Shown here: piece after piece, positions 27,601-35,850 of the stretch | Numbering within the stretch: position 1 is the stretch's first letter | How the letters are laid out: every line of letters starts with the position of its first letter | Assembly (NCBI RefSeq): GCF_016802725.1 | Contig: NC_052670.1 | Span: 16,769,641-16,833,640, forward strand | DNA: 64,000 nt | Source of the DNA: Solenopsis invicta | Lineage: Eukaryota > Arthropoda > Insecta > Hymenoptera > Formicidae | Direction of reading: 5' to 3' | Notes under the pieces: generated by a model | Databases searched by the model: none | The model's input: the letters and a program-made list of their open reading frames with translations, nothing else | What the model was told of the DNA's origin: nothing | Made by a program: the position numbers and the translations under genes

Positions 27601-30600
27601 TAGGAAAATAAATATTTTTTAAAATTTATTTTTTGTTCTTTATTTATTATTGTTTAAACATTAATTTCTTATTTTTTAAATAAAAGATAATATAATAATT
27701 TATTGACAATATACTCATTTTAACTCTACACTTAATTTTTAATACTTTTTAGGAATAAAAAAATAATGTAAAAATTGAACTTTTTTGCATACAGTTTATT
27801 TATTAGGCAAAACAAAAAATTCTGGTTTTAACAACAACTATAAATGTTTTAATTAAAATAAATTTTGATTTTAGTTTGAGTTTTTAACTTTAATGTAGCT
27901 AGGCGATTCAAAATCACAATCACCAATGCAAGTGTGCAAAGATCAAACAAATCTTCTTAATAAATTGTTTCATATTTTCATTTAAAAAAATAAAAAAAAA
28001 TAAAGTTTTAAAAGCATAAAGATTTTCAAACATTAACAAAGTACAAAGAAAAAATTTTTTTAAAATATTTACCTACTTTCCTAAAGAAATTCCTAAAAAT
28101 TTCTTAAAAAATCAACGCAACAAAAAAAATCAAATCCTTAATATTAATATTTAAATAAACTATTAATATTTAATACCTTGAATTTTTCGTGCAGTGCCTC
28201 AATATCATCTTTGACTCTCTGTATAAGTTGCGTTTGATATTCTCTAATAGCGCCCCGAATATGCGGTCGTACAAAGAGTGCGTTAAATCGTGAAAATATT
28301 CTGAACATTTCATTCGCGTTCTTGGCCGTGCCCAATTGATCACGGAGGTGAGCCGTAATCCGCGCCTCCACGCGCTCAATGCGCTCCTCATATCTATGCA
28401 CAGCGGCGTCCCAAGATTCCTGTCCTTCCTTGGTAATGTCCAGACAATCCACTTCCTTCACATTCTCATACGCCAAGTTAACTTCACTGATGGCATTTGC
28501 GTCGGCGGCATCCAGAGCGAATTCTACCTTTACGTTGTCGTTATCAGCGTTCTCCATAGTGGAATTATTGCTGTTTTGGCGTACAGTAGGTCTAAGCACA
28601 CGGACTATCACTGTCCTCAGCTGTTCGTGCTGTCGTCGGAAGCGGCGCATATGCTCCATTCTCGACTGTAGCTTCTTATGCGCCGGCAGTACTCGCCATA
28701 CCATCTTCATGTGCTCATCACGTTTTTTCTTTACGACGTCCCTCAATAACCCCGTGAGCTTGTCATACTCGTCGTCCCAAGTGGTGAACACTTCGAAACA
28801 TTGAGCCATGACTTTCTCGAAATCATCGAACGGGATGTGCATTAAGCGTCGTGTGCCTAGTACCTTGAGCAACTGTTGCCCCAAGTCTCTCGAGATAGCT
28901 TCTACCAATCTCAACACTCTCTGAATGGGATATTTCGTGCTCCTAATTTTTCTTAGATGCATGAATATCTGTTGCACGCTGCTGCGTATTCGTTCCAATT
29001 CAGTAGCCGACAGTAGGTCGTTGATAGGGAAATCTTTCATCAGTGGATTGTAATCGTTGACAGTGGCAAGTGCCTGTTTCAAGCCAGTGTCGGTGTCGAA
29101 GCTGACGGTGGCGTGGAATCGCTTGCCGTGCTTGAGTATATCGAGCGTTAGGGAAATCTCAATGCTTTCCCGCTTCTCCTGAATACGATGTAACGCTCTT
29201 TCGAGATTCAGCCAGAATGATATTTCCTGGAGAGCTGTTCCCGATTCTGGATCGCGGTTTAACTTCGTTACCTTCTGGATTTCTTTTATCCACCTGTTGA
29301 CACCGTTCTGCAATTGATTCAGGAACGTCGAGTCCTCGACCTTATCGCCGAAATCGGCGACTTTCGGCTTACGACCCTCCTCCTCACATTGCTTAATGAC
29401 CTGCGCGACAATTGGATGAACAGGCAACGAGATTTCAGGGATATCGATATTCTGCTGTAAATGCAGCAGTCCCATCTCGAGCTCCGCAATTTTCTTCTCT
29501 ACCAACGGCACCATTTTATCCCCGTCCCTGTGGGCGCGACCTGTCTCCTTGACATAACTCTTAAAATAAGGTGCCATGGTCTTGCTTATAGCATGCAGAG
29601 TTTCATACGGTGGTCCGTCAGAAAAGGTGATCAAACGCACTTGCGAGTGAATGGATTTATCAGCCTCAACAACAATTCCACGTTTTGATAGAACTAAAGA
29701 GACCATTTTCGGGTTTGTAAAGTGTATCTCGTTTGATATATAATAGGTAGCATTCTCCTTGTCTTCATCTCCTTCTCCACTGTCTTCTTCTGCAAGTAAA
29801 CATAAAGAACTACATTTAACATTCAATTTTTTACTAATTAAATCACAATAATTAATTTTAGAAAAGGTGAAAAATAAAAAAACAATTATATTATATTAAA
29901 AATTATGTTATTTTTCTATAAAATGTCCATTTTTGCAGAGTTGGGAAATAACTCATTACAACTTGTAACAAAGTTAGAGTTACTTCTTTTTAATAACGGT
30001 AACTTCGTTTTTTTTCATTCTATATATACCTGTAACTTAACTTAATTGTATTTCTTTGATAACTATAATACCTAATTTAGTTACTTTTGTAGTTACTTTG
30101 TTTAAAACTTATTCGTCGACTATGTATTGTATACAGTACAGTAGATTGAAGTAATAAATCATCTTCAAGAACAGCTATCATTGAAGTTGAGACTTTATTT
30201 TTTCAAACAAGTCTCAAATTTTATTAATGATAATTTTATCACCAAGTTTAAATTTGGTGAACTTTTTAACCGAAAAACGTTATACCCATACTTTTAATAA
30301 TATATTATAAGCATATATATAGATATTAATTTATTATAAGTTACTAATTCTATTAATATTTTAAATATACTTTAGTCTTAAGTTCTTAAAACAATATAAT
30401 TCATTATATGCAAAATTATGCACTATATAACCGAATGTTTATTATAATAAATAAAATAATTTAATAATGTTAGAAATACAAGATTCTTGTATTTATAAAA
30501 TAGCTATGTATAAAAAAAATATTACAAAAAAATTAACTAAAAAGTAACTAAAAGATACCTTTTAAATAACTGTAACTATAATGTGTTACTATTTCAAAAT

Positions 30601-33600
30601 TAGTAATTTTTGTAACAATAATTATTTTTTGAGAGAAAAACTGTACTTATAATTAATTACTTCTACAAAGTAACTTAACCCAGTCTCAGTCTATTTTTGT
30701 ATAAAATAAAGTTTTTCATTAGGAAATTCTGTAAATGTAATGACAAATTTTAAGGATGTCATAAAATAATGGATTGTATCGGAAGATATTTAACTTTTGT
30801 TGAAAATACGCAATTTATAAAAAAAAAAAAAAAAAAAAAAAACAAATTCATAGCATTAATCTAGTATGTTAAAGTCCATTATGAAGTATATTTTTGTAGA
30901 ATACAATATAAAGAAAACACAGTCACTGACTTATGATGTTTTTGATAAATGGCAGTTTTATAAATCTGTTATCTAAGAAAGGAATACTAATATATCTGAA
31001 AGAAATATATACCTCCTTTGATTCCGAATCTTCTGATATTTAAATTTCAACAAAAACTGATTTATATTGTTCCTCCATGAAATGAACATTTTCGTATGCA
31101 TAAAATAAGATTTTTAAATTAAAAAATTCTGTAAGTGTAATTATATTCTTCTAAAGATGTTATATAACAGATTATATCTTAAGAAAGATAAGTGTAGAAG
31201 AAAATCATCAAAATACTACTTTGTTTTTTAATATTTCATAAACAAAAATAAAACTTTAAAAACATGAATATAAACTAAAAGGTGTTTTCTATAAGATGGT
31301 ATAGTAGTTTTTATAATACTGTTTCGTATTTTGTATTAATGTTTTTGCAACATAACCTAAAAAGTATCTGAGAAATTGAGCTACAAAATTGGTACAGTAA
31401 AGAGTAATGGCAGAATTCAGACACAGTCCCATAGGGAAGGAATTATAAAATAAATTAAAAACCATAATAAAAAATATTTTGATGTAAACAACAAAGTTTA
31501 TGAAATTAAAAGGTTAAAATTTAACTCCCACTTTGTTTTCTTTCAGGGAGAGGTGGGGGGGGTAGCTTATTATATACACGAACTTATCCGATGCTATTTT
31601 TTCAACCATAAAATATTAAAAAAAATATAACAAAATTCATGAAATTGTCAACTTTGTAGAAAAACATTTAATAGTTACTATCTATTCTCATGGAGAGTAC
31701 AGCGATTTTATGTTGCACAGCGATTGTATTTTCAACCATACTACGAGAAAACTATGAAAAAAAAAATAAACAAAACAGTTTTAGAAAATTACAAATATGT
31801 AAAATAATCTAGTATTATCAACAATTATATTTATTACTGTTTACAAACATACAATTTACAAAAGAAAATTGTGCAAACTTTATTTTCTTCCTTTTTAAAA
31901 ATTCATATTTAGCAAGATTTTATATAGAAAAAATCAGAATGTATGAATTTTTATTTCTTTAATTACCTAAACAGATTATATTTTTATCGCTATTCTTAGA
32001 CAGCACAGAATATTCTATAAATATTTTTAAGAGACAAATGTTCTTAATTTCGAAATATTAAATGGAATGCTCTATGAGTATACATATAATATTGTATTCA
32101 GAAAATATTTGGATCATAGATAGATTATTTCAAATTTGTTAATATCAATAATGAATGTGTTCAAAACAGAAGAAAAACAAATTTGCAACTAATGTAAAAT
32201 TCGTTAGTACTTGCTTTAGTTCATTGAATTTAAATGCATTTAAAACAATTACATTAACAAATTAATTACAGCAAAGTATTACATTAATTATACATTTAAA
32301 TTCAGTAAAGAACTAAAGGCAAGAATCATATATATGTATGTTAGAAAGAGCCATATTTTTATAGAGCCATATTTTATTTGCAAAGTGTTCTATATAAAAA
32401 TGTGTTAAATATTTTATGAAATGTTGTATAAAATATTCTACAGAATGTTTTATATACATAGAATGTTTATAATTGTACTATTTGAATATGAACATACCAT
32501 TTGACTGTATTTTTCATACATTTTATAGAACATTCTTAATAAATATTTATAGAGCATTCATATAATATTCGTTCTATCTGAGTTCCAGTGCAATGTTTAG
32601 TTTTCAGCAAAGAAGATGCTGCTTTAGATCTAGTATTGACAACTTTCCTCTAAGTATAGTGACATATTCTTCTAAAGATAAGAGATATATAAAATAACAA
32701 AATGCATCTAAAAAAGATATTTAATTTATTGTTAAAAAATATGCAATTCATAAAAAAAACTCAACATTAACCCTTAAACACACCGATCCCATAAAATATG
32801 TAAACACATTTTTGGGTCTGGGAGACTTTTTCAACTTTTATAACTTTGGTTTTAATCAACATTTTTCAACAATCTTTTTTTCATATAACAGTTCAGAATC
32901 TCAGAAATGTGACTGCATAATCAATATTGCCAAAAAATGACTTATTGTTATGTTATAAAAGAAAAACTATTAAACAAAAATTAGAAATTGTTCAAAAATC
33001 CACTTTTCTTTTAAAAAATCATATCTCCACAATAAAAAACTTTTAAGGACTTTCAAATACGGTGTTTTAAAGCTAAAGAGTCATACTTTAAAAAAATATA
33101 TGTTATTGTCATTTCTTTTAAAAAGTAAAATTATATAACAAGGAGAATATGTGGTTTTGTCTAAAAATCCACTTTTTAAAAAAAATTATATCTTTGCAAC
33201 AAAAAAACTTTTAAAGACTTTATAATACGGCGTTTTAAAACTAAAAATATATTTTCAAAAAAAAATTACGTCACTGCCATTTCTATTAAAAAATATACTT
33301 ATGTAACAAGGCAAATATAAAGTATTTTTCATAAATTCAAGGTGTTTAAAATTGAAAATTGATGTGTTTCATAATATATTTCGGACCCTATACAAAAATC
33401 CTGTCTTTCACGGCACTATAGTATTTTAACTTTAGACAGAATAATATACGTAAATGGATCTGTTTGAACGTGTTTTGTCCAGTTTTTTAACACATGATTA
33501 CTCACAAAAAAGTTTCATTCACACACTATATGAGTTGCATTGACACTAACAAAACTTTGCTGCCAAGCCGTTCAAATTCTAGTTGACCAAAGAAGTTGAT

Positions 33601-34854
33601 CAACTATATCAATCAAAAGAGGAGTTTTTAAACTTTTTTTACATCCTAGTCCAAACCTTCTATCTCATTCCATCTTCACACAGCAAGCATTTGAAACTTC
33701 ATATGGGATCTCTTAAACCCACTTATGTGTTTAAGGGTTAAATTCTAGTATGTTGAAGTAATTTATTATTGAGTGTTTTTATAGAGTACAAAGCGAGGGG
33801 AAATTCACAGCCGGCATTGGTGTACAAAATTTCGGCAGTGGACTGCCGAAAAAAGCAGTGATCTATAATATTGACGGCATTGTCGTCAGTGGTTGGGGAG
33901 TGGTGAGCTCATTTCAGAGTCGGTTTTTCGATCATGGGGTTGAGCACAAAAATTTTTGAATACTTCGGGAAAGCTTTAGAATTCTTGTGCAGGCATTGGC
34001 GTATGATAATGGGCACGCGGTAGTGTTCATAATTGCATGGCATTGCCTTAATTTTAATATAGGATTGACGGCATTGTAGGCATTGACTAACAATAAGCAT
34101 TGTCGGCAGTGTACAAAAATGTCGGCAGTGTTTTACAGCAATGCCAAAAATCGGCATTGGTGTACAAAATTTTGGGTTGTGAATTCCCCCTCGGTACAAA
34201 GTAAATACAATCACTTGTGTTTTCATGTAAATAATAGTTTGTAAGCCTGATAATTAAGAAAAGCATATGGTGTCTTCCTTCTAAATATCCTCAGGGAATA
34301 TCTCATTTTCGATAAACATTAACCTAAGATCACTGCATCAATCATTGAAGAAATAAAAAATTGAACCAGTCAAATAAACAAATAAAAACAATTATATTTT
34401 CAAGTAAAAAATATTTTAATTAAATTTATATAAAAATTATATAAAGAAATTATATAATTCATAAAAACAATCATTTAATTTGCAATTTAATACTTCAAAA
34501 TTATTATTTTAATATTTTTCTTAAACGTTATTTACTCGTAATTGTTCAACAAGTGATGTAGTGATCCTATGTTGTTTCTTAGATGACTGATTTATACATA
34601 TAATACATAAAATTTCATACATATTTAACACTAGAATGGTGGTCGTGGTCAAAGTGACTGTTACAACTTTTTCTATTAACTTTATAATCTATTGCTTGTA
34701 AAGTTTTGTAATTTTGTGATTGTGCATGAAGTTTTCTTTTATAAAAGTTAAAAAAAGGAACTAATTAATTAAAAGGAACTAATTAACATGATTTTTCCAA
34801 TCGCGTGTTTTTCGCGAGATTTTACCGGAGTTGTAATGTTCATTATTAGCATAC

Positions 34855-34944
<90 letters not shown>

Positions 34945-35692
34945 ACACATATATTTAGAGGAATGTTTACTAGCAGGATCATGAATCTGACGGATTTGTA
35001 TGTAGATTATTGTTTGTACAAACACGTCAGAATCTAAGAATCGGGCTTGTTATCAAACCACCCGTTACCGCTGGTGTGTTCGCCAACGCGTAATGTAAGC
35101 TCGCACAGGCGTGAGAAAATCGACGGAATCGCGAGATCATCATGAAGAAATGTGGAGCAAAAATGCGTCGCCTATGACAATCGCTGATACATCGCGCATA
35201 TCGATCTCATCAGCTCGAGTGAGTCATATTCGGGAGAGCGGGGCGTGGGACTCGCGATTGATTTTGCGAGACGCGTTGCTTCTTTTCGTCCCGCAACATA
35301 CGTGCTGCACAATGTACCGTTGCACGCGCCGCCGTCGACGATCGAATTAACGTATCGCACCGGTCGCTGACAGCGCTCCGATCCTCTTTAGCTCATAGAA
35401 AACTACATCGAGGGGAAGAATAGGGATCGATCGATCGCACACGCTCACCTTTGCTCGAGCTCCTCTGTACGTAGAGCGAGCTGACTTGCGAGTCGCCGAG
35501 GAACTTGCGGATGCAGTCCTGATTATAGCGATCCTCGAGCGCCAAATTGAACGCGGGCGGTACTGCATCCTCGTCCGGTAGCAACACGGTGACAGCCTTG
35601 CGCAAATAACTGGCGAATGTCGGGAACTCAACAATTGCAACGTTTTGCGACTCCGGGGACGGTTCCCCGGAACCGTCCAAGGAATCGCCCAT
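1..35692 (-). CDS. Dhc64C: Cytoplasmic dynein 1 heavy chain, N-terminus through AAA6 (3' end beyond window)
   Basis: This is the motor subunit of cytoplasmic dynein 1, which hydrolyses ATP to walk toward microtubule minus ends with dynactin and adaptors. Spliced exons (minus strand, high to low): 35692-35449, 29789-28177, 26554-26419, 26350-25977, 24417-24346, 24207-20857, 20506-20112, 18965-18655, 18571-18483, 17153-16007, 15358-14863, 13365-12750, 11355-10561, 9168-8967, then 8428-8233 or 6289-6091, then 4165-4048, 3297-2926, 2194-1. All junctions are GT/AG and keep frame, giving about 4,240 residues. Order: N-terminal tail, linker, AAA1 (GPAGTGKT), AAA2 (GPSGSGKT), AAA3 (GPPGSGKT), AAA4 (GVSGAGKT), stalk coiled coil 1, microtubule-binding domain, coiled coil 2, AAA5, AAA6. 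The family is about 4,640 residues, so roughly 400 are off-window. The start MGDSLDGSG was chosen because it is the first in-frame ATG; the codon 21 bases upstream that opens the frame is GTG. Paralogous axonemal or dynein-2 chains are unlikely, because resemblance to the cytoplasmic-1 type is continuous. Confidence 0.96.
2926..3297 (-). CDS. Dhc64C: Dynein heavy chain exon 17 (stalk coiled coil 2, AAA5 start)
   Basis: Begins IEYADMLKRVEPLRDELHSL and runs through the return helix of the stalk (ASYKEEYAQLISQAQAIKAD) to FLAYAGYFDQH. Phase 0 at both ends; donor CAACAT|GTAAGT. Confidence 0.95.
3638..3850. repeat. Palindromic MITE-like element in dynein intron
   Basis: Arms of about 70 bases, starting AGCCAAAGAGCGAGCAAGGA on the left and its near complement ending near 3847, enclose a loop around TTCGATTCTTCGGAGTC. 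It would form a long hairpin in the pre-mRNA between exons 16 and 17. Confidence 0.7.
4048..4165 (-). CDS. Dhc64C: Dynein heavy chain exon 16 (microtubule-binding domain)
   Basis: Encodes DEVREKMKSRYLSNPDYNFE and KVNRASLACGPMVKWAIAQ, the second half of the microtubule-binding domain, including the helix that touches tubulin. Accepts phase 2 from either exon 15A (TC+C, Ser) or 15B (AC+C, Thr). Confidence 0.95.
4166..6090. other. Dynein intron after exon 15B, no gene
   Basis: About 1.9 kb of AT-rich DNA between alternative exon 15B and exon 16. I looked for a third copy of the alternative exon here and found none. Confidence 0.7.
6091..6289 (-). CDS. Dhc64C: Dynein alternative exon 15B (end of coiled coil 1, start of microtubule-binding domain)
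   Basis: 199 bases, same entry and exit phases as exon 15A (acceptor CGTACAG, donor ATTAC|GTAAGC). It encodes [34 protein letters not shown] and FINTIVSNFSTEDIT. One extra residue sits in the IVSNF stretch. About 77% identical to exon 15A in protein. Using both exons together would shift the frame, so the two should be mutually exclusive. Confidence 0.9.
6290..8232. other. Intron between the two alternative dynein exons
   Basis: About 1.9 kb separating exon 15B from exon 15A. No third exon copy and no coding sequence seen. Any regulatory docking pairs controlling exon choice would be expected here or just outside, but none is obvious by eye. Confidence 0.65.
8233..8428 (-). CDS. Dhc64C: Dynein alternative exon 15A (end of coiled coil 1, start of microtubule-binding domain)
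   Basis: 196 bases, entering in phase 1 and leaving in phase 2 (acceptor ATGTAG, donor TCTC|GTAAGA). It encodes AVKAIKRQHLVEIRSMANPP followed by an ESICLLLEENAIDW segment and FIPTIVNFNTENIS. The prolines at the coiled coil/MTBD border are present. It is homologous to the exon at 6091-6289 with about 15 substitutions and one residue fewer. Open throughout, with no pseudogene signs. Its FIPTIVNF wording is closer to vertebrate DYNC1H1 than that of exon 15B. Confidence 0.88.
8967..9168 (-). CDS. Dhc64C: Dynein heavy chain exon 14 (stalk coiled coil 1)
   Basis: Encodes ELQAKNDAANAKLRQMVKDQ and continues to LVEPAVIDAQN, a long charged helix with heptad spacing. Acceptor CCAACAG, donor AATG|GTATGT, leaving phase 1. 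It must splice to one of two alternative downstream exons. Confidence 0.94.
9344..10040. mobile_element. piggyBac-like non-autonomous element with internal 143-bp tandem repeat
   Basis: Flanked by TTAA on both sides (9340-9343 and 10041-10044). Termini are CCCGTAATGGTTACCC and its partial complement GATCATTACGGG, matching the TTAA-target and CCC-start habit of piggyBac elements. The interior has a 143-bp unit repeated nearly three times. No transposase. Lies in the intron between exons 13 and 14. Confidence 0.72.
9452..9860. repeat. 143-bp tandem repeat, about 2.9 copies
   Basis: Units begin CTGAAAG at 9452, 9595 and 9738, exactly 143 bases apart. Copies 2 and 3 are almost identical, while copy 1 is more diverged. 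The repeat lies inside the TTAA-flanked element. Confidence 0.85.
10189..10240. repeat. Short tandem duplication
   Basis: The word CACTAGTGAAAATGTARCAA is repeated twice about 27 bases apart in the same intron. Minor feature. Confidence 0.6.
10561..11355 (-). CDS. Dhc64C: Dynein heavy chain exon 13 (AAA4, start of stalk)
   Basis: Begins VHNKYTGEDFDEDLR. Shows the AAA4 Walker B IAFILDESNVLD, the VFTMNPSTDGLKDRAATSPA block and the start of stalk coiled coil 1 (LEEQQLHLNVGLSKI onward). 265 codons, phase 0 at both ends. Confidence 0.96.
12608..12657. repeat. (AT)n microsatellite
   Basis: About 50 bases of alternating A and T with a few C interruptions at the left end, in the intron between exons 12 and 13. 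Confidence 0.9.
12750..13365 (-). CDS. Dhc64C: Dynein heavy chain exon 12 (AAA3-AAA4, AAA4 Walker A)
   Basis: Begins LTPNLRGYAESL; contains YSPREMTRWVRGICEA and the AAA4 P-loop LIGVSGAGKTTLSRFVAW. Phase 2 in, phase 0 out at TTAAG|GTAATT. Confidence 0.96.
14006..14102. repeat. Short hairpin MITE in dynein intron
   Basis: Left arm ATTCCTTCCAGAGTATCC then TCATTTTATCTTTG; right arm CAATAAAGATAAAATGA then GGATACTCGGGAGGGAAT. The arms are imperfect complements around a loop with TTTAGTATA. Confidence 0.6.
14863..15358 (-). CDS. Dhc64C: Dynein heavy chain exon 11 (AAA3)
   Basis: Carries the AAA3 P-loop CGPPGSGKTMTL, Walker B LVLFCDEINLPD and the [20 protein letters not shown] block. AAA3 nucleotide state gates motility in dynein 1. 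Acceptor TTAAG, phase 1 in and phase 2 out. Confidence 0.96.
16007..17153 (-). CDS. Dhc64C: Dynein heavy chain exon 10 (AAA2)
   Basis: Begins VLQLYQICNLNHGLMMVGPS and carries the AAA2 P-loop GPSGSGKTTAW, then [20 protein letters not shown] and RCGMVWFSEDVLS. AAA2 binds but does not hydrolyse ATP in this family. Ends in phase 1 at CTAG|GTAAGC. Confidence 0.96.
17367..18339 (-). mobile_element. piggyBac-like non-autonomous element, copy 1
   Basis: Flanked by TTAA at 17363-17366 and 18340-18343. The right terminus GTGTGTTTAAGGG matches the family end. The left terminus TCCTTAAGTGGG has lost a few bases relative to copy 2. It is about 970 bp, inverted relative to the copy at 32771-33737, and has no open transposase. 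Located in the intron between exons 9 and 10. Confidence 0.8.
18483..18571 (-). CDS. Dhc64C: Dynein heavy chain exon 9 (89 nt)
   Basis: Short exon, 2 + 87 bases, encoding the segment ending GDEQGGAWQEK just before the AAA2 P-loop. Acceptor TTCCAG, donor AAAAG|GTGCAT (weaker than the others). Frame matches both neighbours. Confidence 0.9.
18655..18965 (-). CDS. Dhc64C: Dynein heavy chain exon 8 (AAA1 to AAA2)
   Basis: Encodes LCDEQLSNQSHYDFGLRALK, then [20 protein letters not shown], the small subdomain of AAA1 leading into AAA2. Enters in phase 2 (acceptor CTCGTAG) and leaves in phase 1 at AAAG|GTAAA. Confidence 0.95.
19106..19364. mobile_element. Tc1/mariner-type MITE (TA duplication)
   Basis: Inverted ends ATAGCGAATT...TTGGAC and GTCCAATTAAATTCGCTAT, with TA at both borders (19104-19105, 19365-19366). 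Internal words AAAGCTGTTGT and ACAACAGCTTT pair further in. 259 bp, in the intron between exons 7 and 8. Confidence 0.75.
19512..19665. repeat. Inverted-repeat MITE-like hairpin
   Basis: CCTTGTGTTCAAGATGTTAG near the left end is answered by CTAGTATTATAAACACAAGG at the right, with a second paired block ATCGGTCC / GACCGACTT. About 150 bp, in a dynein intron. Confidence 0.6.
19714..19770. repeat. (GT)n microsatellite
   Basis: Runs of GT with occasional TT and GC interruptions. A 78-codon open frame across it reads as Cys/Val repeats and is spurious. Confidence 0.9.
20112..20506 (-). CDS. Dhc64C: Dynein heavy chain exon 7 (AAA1 Walker B and sensor)
   Basis: Begins AMGRIFVGLCQ. Shows the AAA1 Walker B region GCFDEFNRLEE and sensor-1 region FITMNPGYAGRSNLPDNLK. 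The donor TTTAA|GTACGT leaves phase 2, and exon 8 adds the G of Lys. The loop between QEALKS and KQVKVS is shorter than in vertebrates. Confidence 0.96.
20857..24207 (-). CDS. Dhc64C: Dynein heavy chain exon 6 (tail, linker, AAA1 Walker A)
   Basis: A 3,351-base exon, 1,117 codons, phase 0 at both ends. It covers the rest of the tail, the linker that performs the power stroke (LIRGWDDLFNKVKEHIN, FYFVGDEDLLEIIGN) and the start of AAA1 with P-loop GPAGTGKTESVKALG near 20.95 kb. It ends CDETFDFQ. AAA1 is the main ATP hydrolysis site of the family. Confidence 0.97.
24346..24417 (-). CDS. Dhc64C: Dynein heavy chain exon 5 (72 nt)
   Basis: A 24-codon exon beginning IEDKASIIPLVAG. It fills the gap between exon 4 and the giant exon 6 exactly, phase 0 to phase 0. 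Acceptor TCTTAG, donor TGAG|GTAAGC. Confidence 0.9.
24418..25976. other. Dynein intron 4 with inverted-repeat-rich segment
   Basis: No coding sequence. Related segments containing an AAACTTGTTTGG or CCAAACAAGTTT word occur near 24690-24715, 24880-24890 and 25285-25295, in both orientations, and AATTGAAGGATTT near 24671 is inverted near 25300-25313. This suggests a degenerate non-autonomous transposon of about 0.7-0.9 kb. Borders are not clear. Confidence 0.45.
25977..26350 (-). CDS. Dhc64C: Dynein heavy chain exon 4 (tail)
   Basis: Encodes residues about 665-789, including GKGWESHIEGQKLKADGDSF, the LSTQEIFDDW block and the NKAHQANQLYPFA block, all typical of cytoplasmic dynein 1 tails. Enters in phase 1 and leaves in phase 0 at GAAG|GTAAGA. 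Confidence 0.94.
26419..26554 (-). CDS. Dhc64C: Dynein heavy chain exon 3 (tail)
   Basis: Short exon encoding residues about 620-664. It carries the strongly conserved RDLPPVAGSIIW segment and RVEDVLG. Acceptor CGTAG, donor TTAG|GTAATC. It is too short for simple ORF calling but joins its neighbours in frame. Confidence 0.92.
26555..28176. other. Dynein intron 2, AT-rich, no gene
   Basis: About 1.6 kb between exons 2 and 3 with many A and T runs. I see no coding sequence, no clear inverted-repeat element and no tandem repeat. Confidence 0.7.
28177..29789 (-). CDS. Dhc64C: Dynein heavy chain exon 2 (N-terminal tail)
   Basis: Encodes residues about 82-619 of the tail that dimerises and binds intermediate and light-intermediate chains. 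It contains the family-typical ISNEIHF motif and long helical stretches. It enters in phase 1 (acceptor TTGCAG) and leaves in phase 0 at TTCAAG|GTATTA. Confidence 0.93.
29936..30692. mobile_element. hAT-like non-autonomous element
   Basis: The left end CAGAGTTGGGAAATAACTCA resembles the hAT-type terminus CAGNGTTGGG with following GTAAC words. The right end reads ACTTAACCCAGTCTCAG. Near-identical octamers CATTTTTG (left) and TATTTTTG (right) flank it, fitting an 8-bp target duplication with one change. The interior has many AGTTAC/GTAAC words on both strands. No transposase. Confidence 0.55.
30819..30842. repeat. Poly(A) tract
   Basis: About 24 consecutive A bases within dynein intron 1. It may be the tail of an old retroposed fragment, but no body could be recognised. 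Confidence 0.85.
32771..33737 (+). mobile_element. piggyBac-like non-autonomous element, copy 2
   Basis: Flanked by TTAA (32767-32770, 33738-33741) with inverted termini CCCTTAAACACA and TGTGTTTAAGGG. 967 bp. It shares long stretches with copy 1 in the opposite orientation, for example TATAGTTGATCAACTT and GCAGCAAAGTTTTGTTAG as read on copy 1. The TTAA target and CCC start fit the piggyBac superfamily. Confidence 0.82.
33794..34193. mobile_element. hAT-type non-autonomous element, perfect 8-bp duplication
   Basis: Target duplication GTACAAAG at 33786-33793 and 34194-34201. Inverted ends CGAGGGGAAATTCACA and TGTGAATTCCCCCTCG. The interior is rich in GGCATTG and GGCAGTG words that pair across the element. 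400 bp, no transposase. The intact duplication suggests a fairly recent insertion into dynein intron 1. Confidence 0.82.
34851..34955. repeat. (TA)n(CA)n compound microsatellite
   Basis: TA repeats run into about 60 bases of CA repeats and back to TA. Confidence 0.95.
35449..35692 (-). CDS. Dhc64C: Dynein heavy chain exon 1 (start exon)
   Basis: Encodes residues 1-81, beginning MGDSLDGSG. The donor is AAAG|GTGAGC, leaving phase 1 (a lone G). Exon 2 supplies AA, so the junction codon is GAA. A 5.7 kb intron follows, holding several transposons. A CpG-rich context surrounds this exon, unlike the AT-rich introns. Confidence 0.88.
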
Positions 35693-35850
35693 GCCGGTAT
35701 ATGTACTTGCCACTGCTTGCCACTAATCGCTACTGACTGCTACCGACCGTGGTGGGAATAGACATGGTGTGCCAGCGTTTCGAGCGTCTTTCTCTAATTC
35801 TCTCCCCTCTCGCTTATTTTCTGTTCGTTCGGCAAACAGGTTAACCAACC
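35693..35850 (-). promoter_or_regulatory. Dynein 5' flank / likely 5' UTR and promoter
   Basis: GC-richer sequence immediately upstream of the dynein ATG, with pyrimidine-rich stretches. I see no convincing TATA box. It contains a 35-base segment (35748-35782) repeated perfectly in inverse orientation at 37332-37366. The call rests on position only; the transcription start cannot be read from sequence alone. Confidence 0.45.
35748..35782 (+). repeat. 35-bp perfect inverted duplication, left copy
   Basis: The segment beginning CGTGGTGGGAATAGACATGG and ending CCAGCGTTTCG is found again, reverse-complemented, at 37332-37366. Further out, GTTCGGCAAACAGG near 35829 is also inverted near 37288. 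Confidence 0.9.

Larger units (their letters stand above)
29790..35448. other. Dynein intron 1 (5.7 kb, transposon-rich)
   Basis: No coding sequence supported. It holds a hAT-like element with GTAAC words (about 29936-30692), a poly(A) tract (30819-30842), a piggyBac-like element (32771-33737), a hAT element with perfect 8-bp duplication (33794-34193), a TA/CA microsatellite (34851-34955) and a small hairpin around 34982-35036. The rest is featureless AT-rich DNA. Confidence 0.8.

Noticed and set aside
34779..34982. 67-codon minus-strand frame with Cys-Val repeats
   Set aside because: Produced by the TA/CA microsatellite.
35111..35350. 79-codon plus-strand frame near dynein exon 1
   Set aside because: Lies opposite GC-rich 5' sequence of dynein intron 1; no family resemblance, probably a shadow of base composition.
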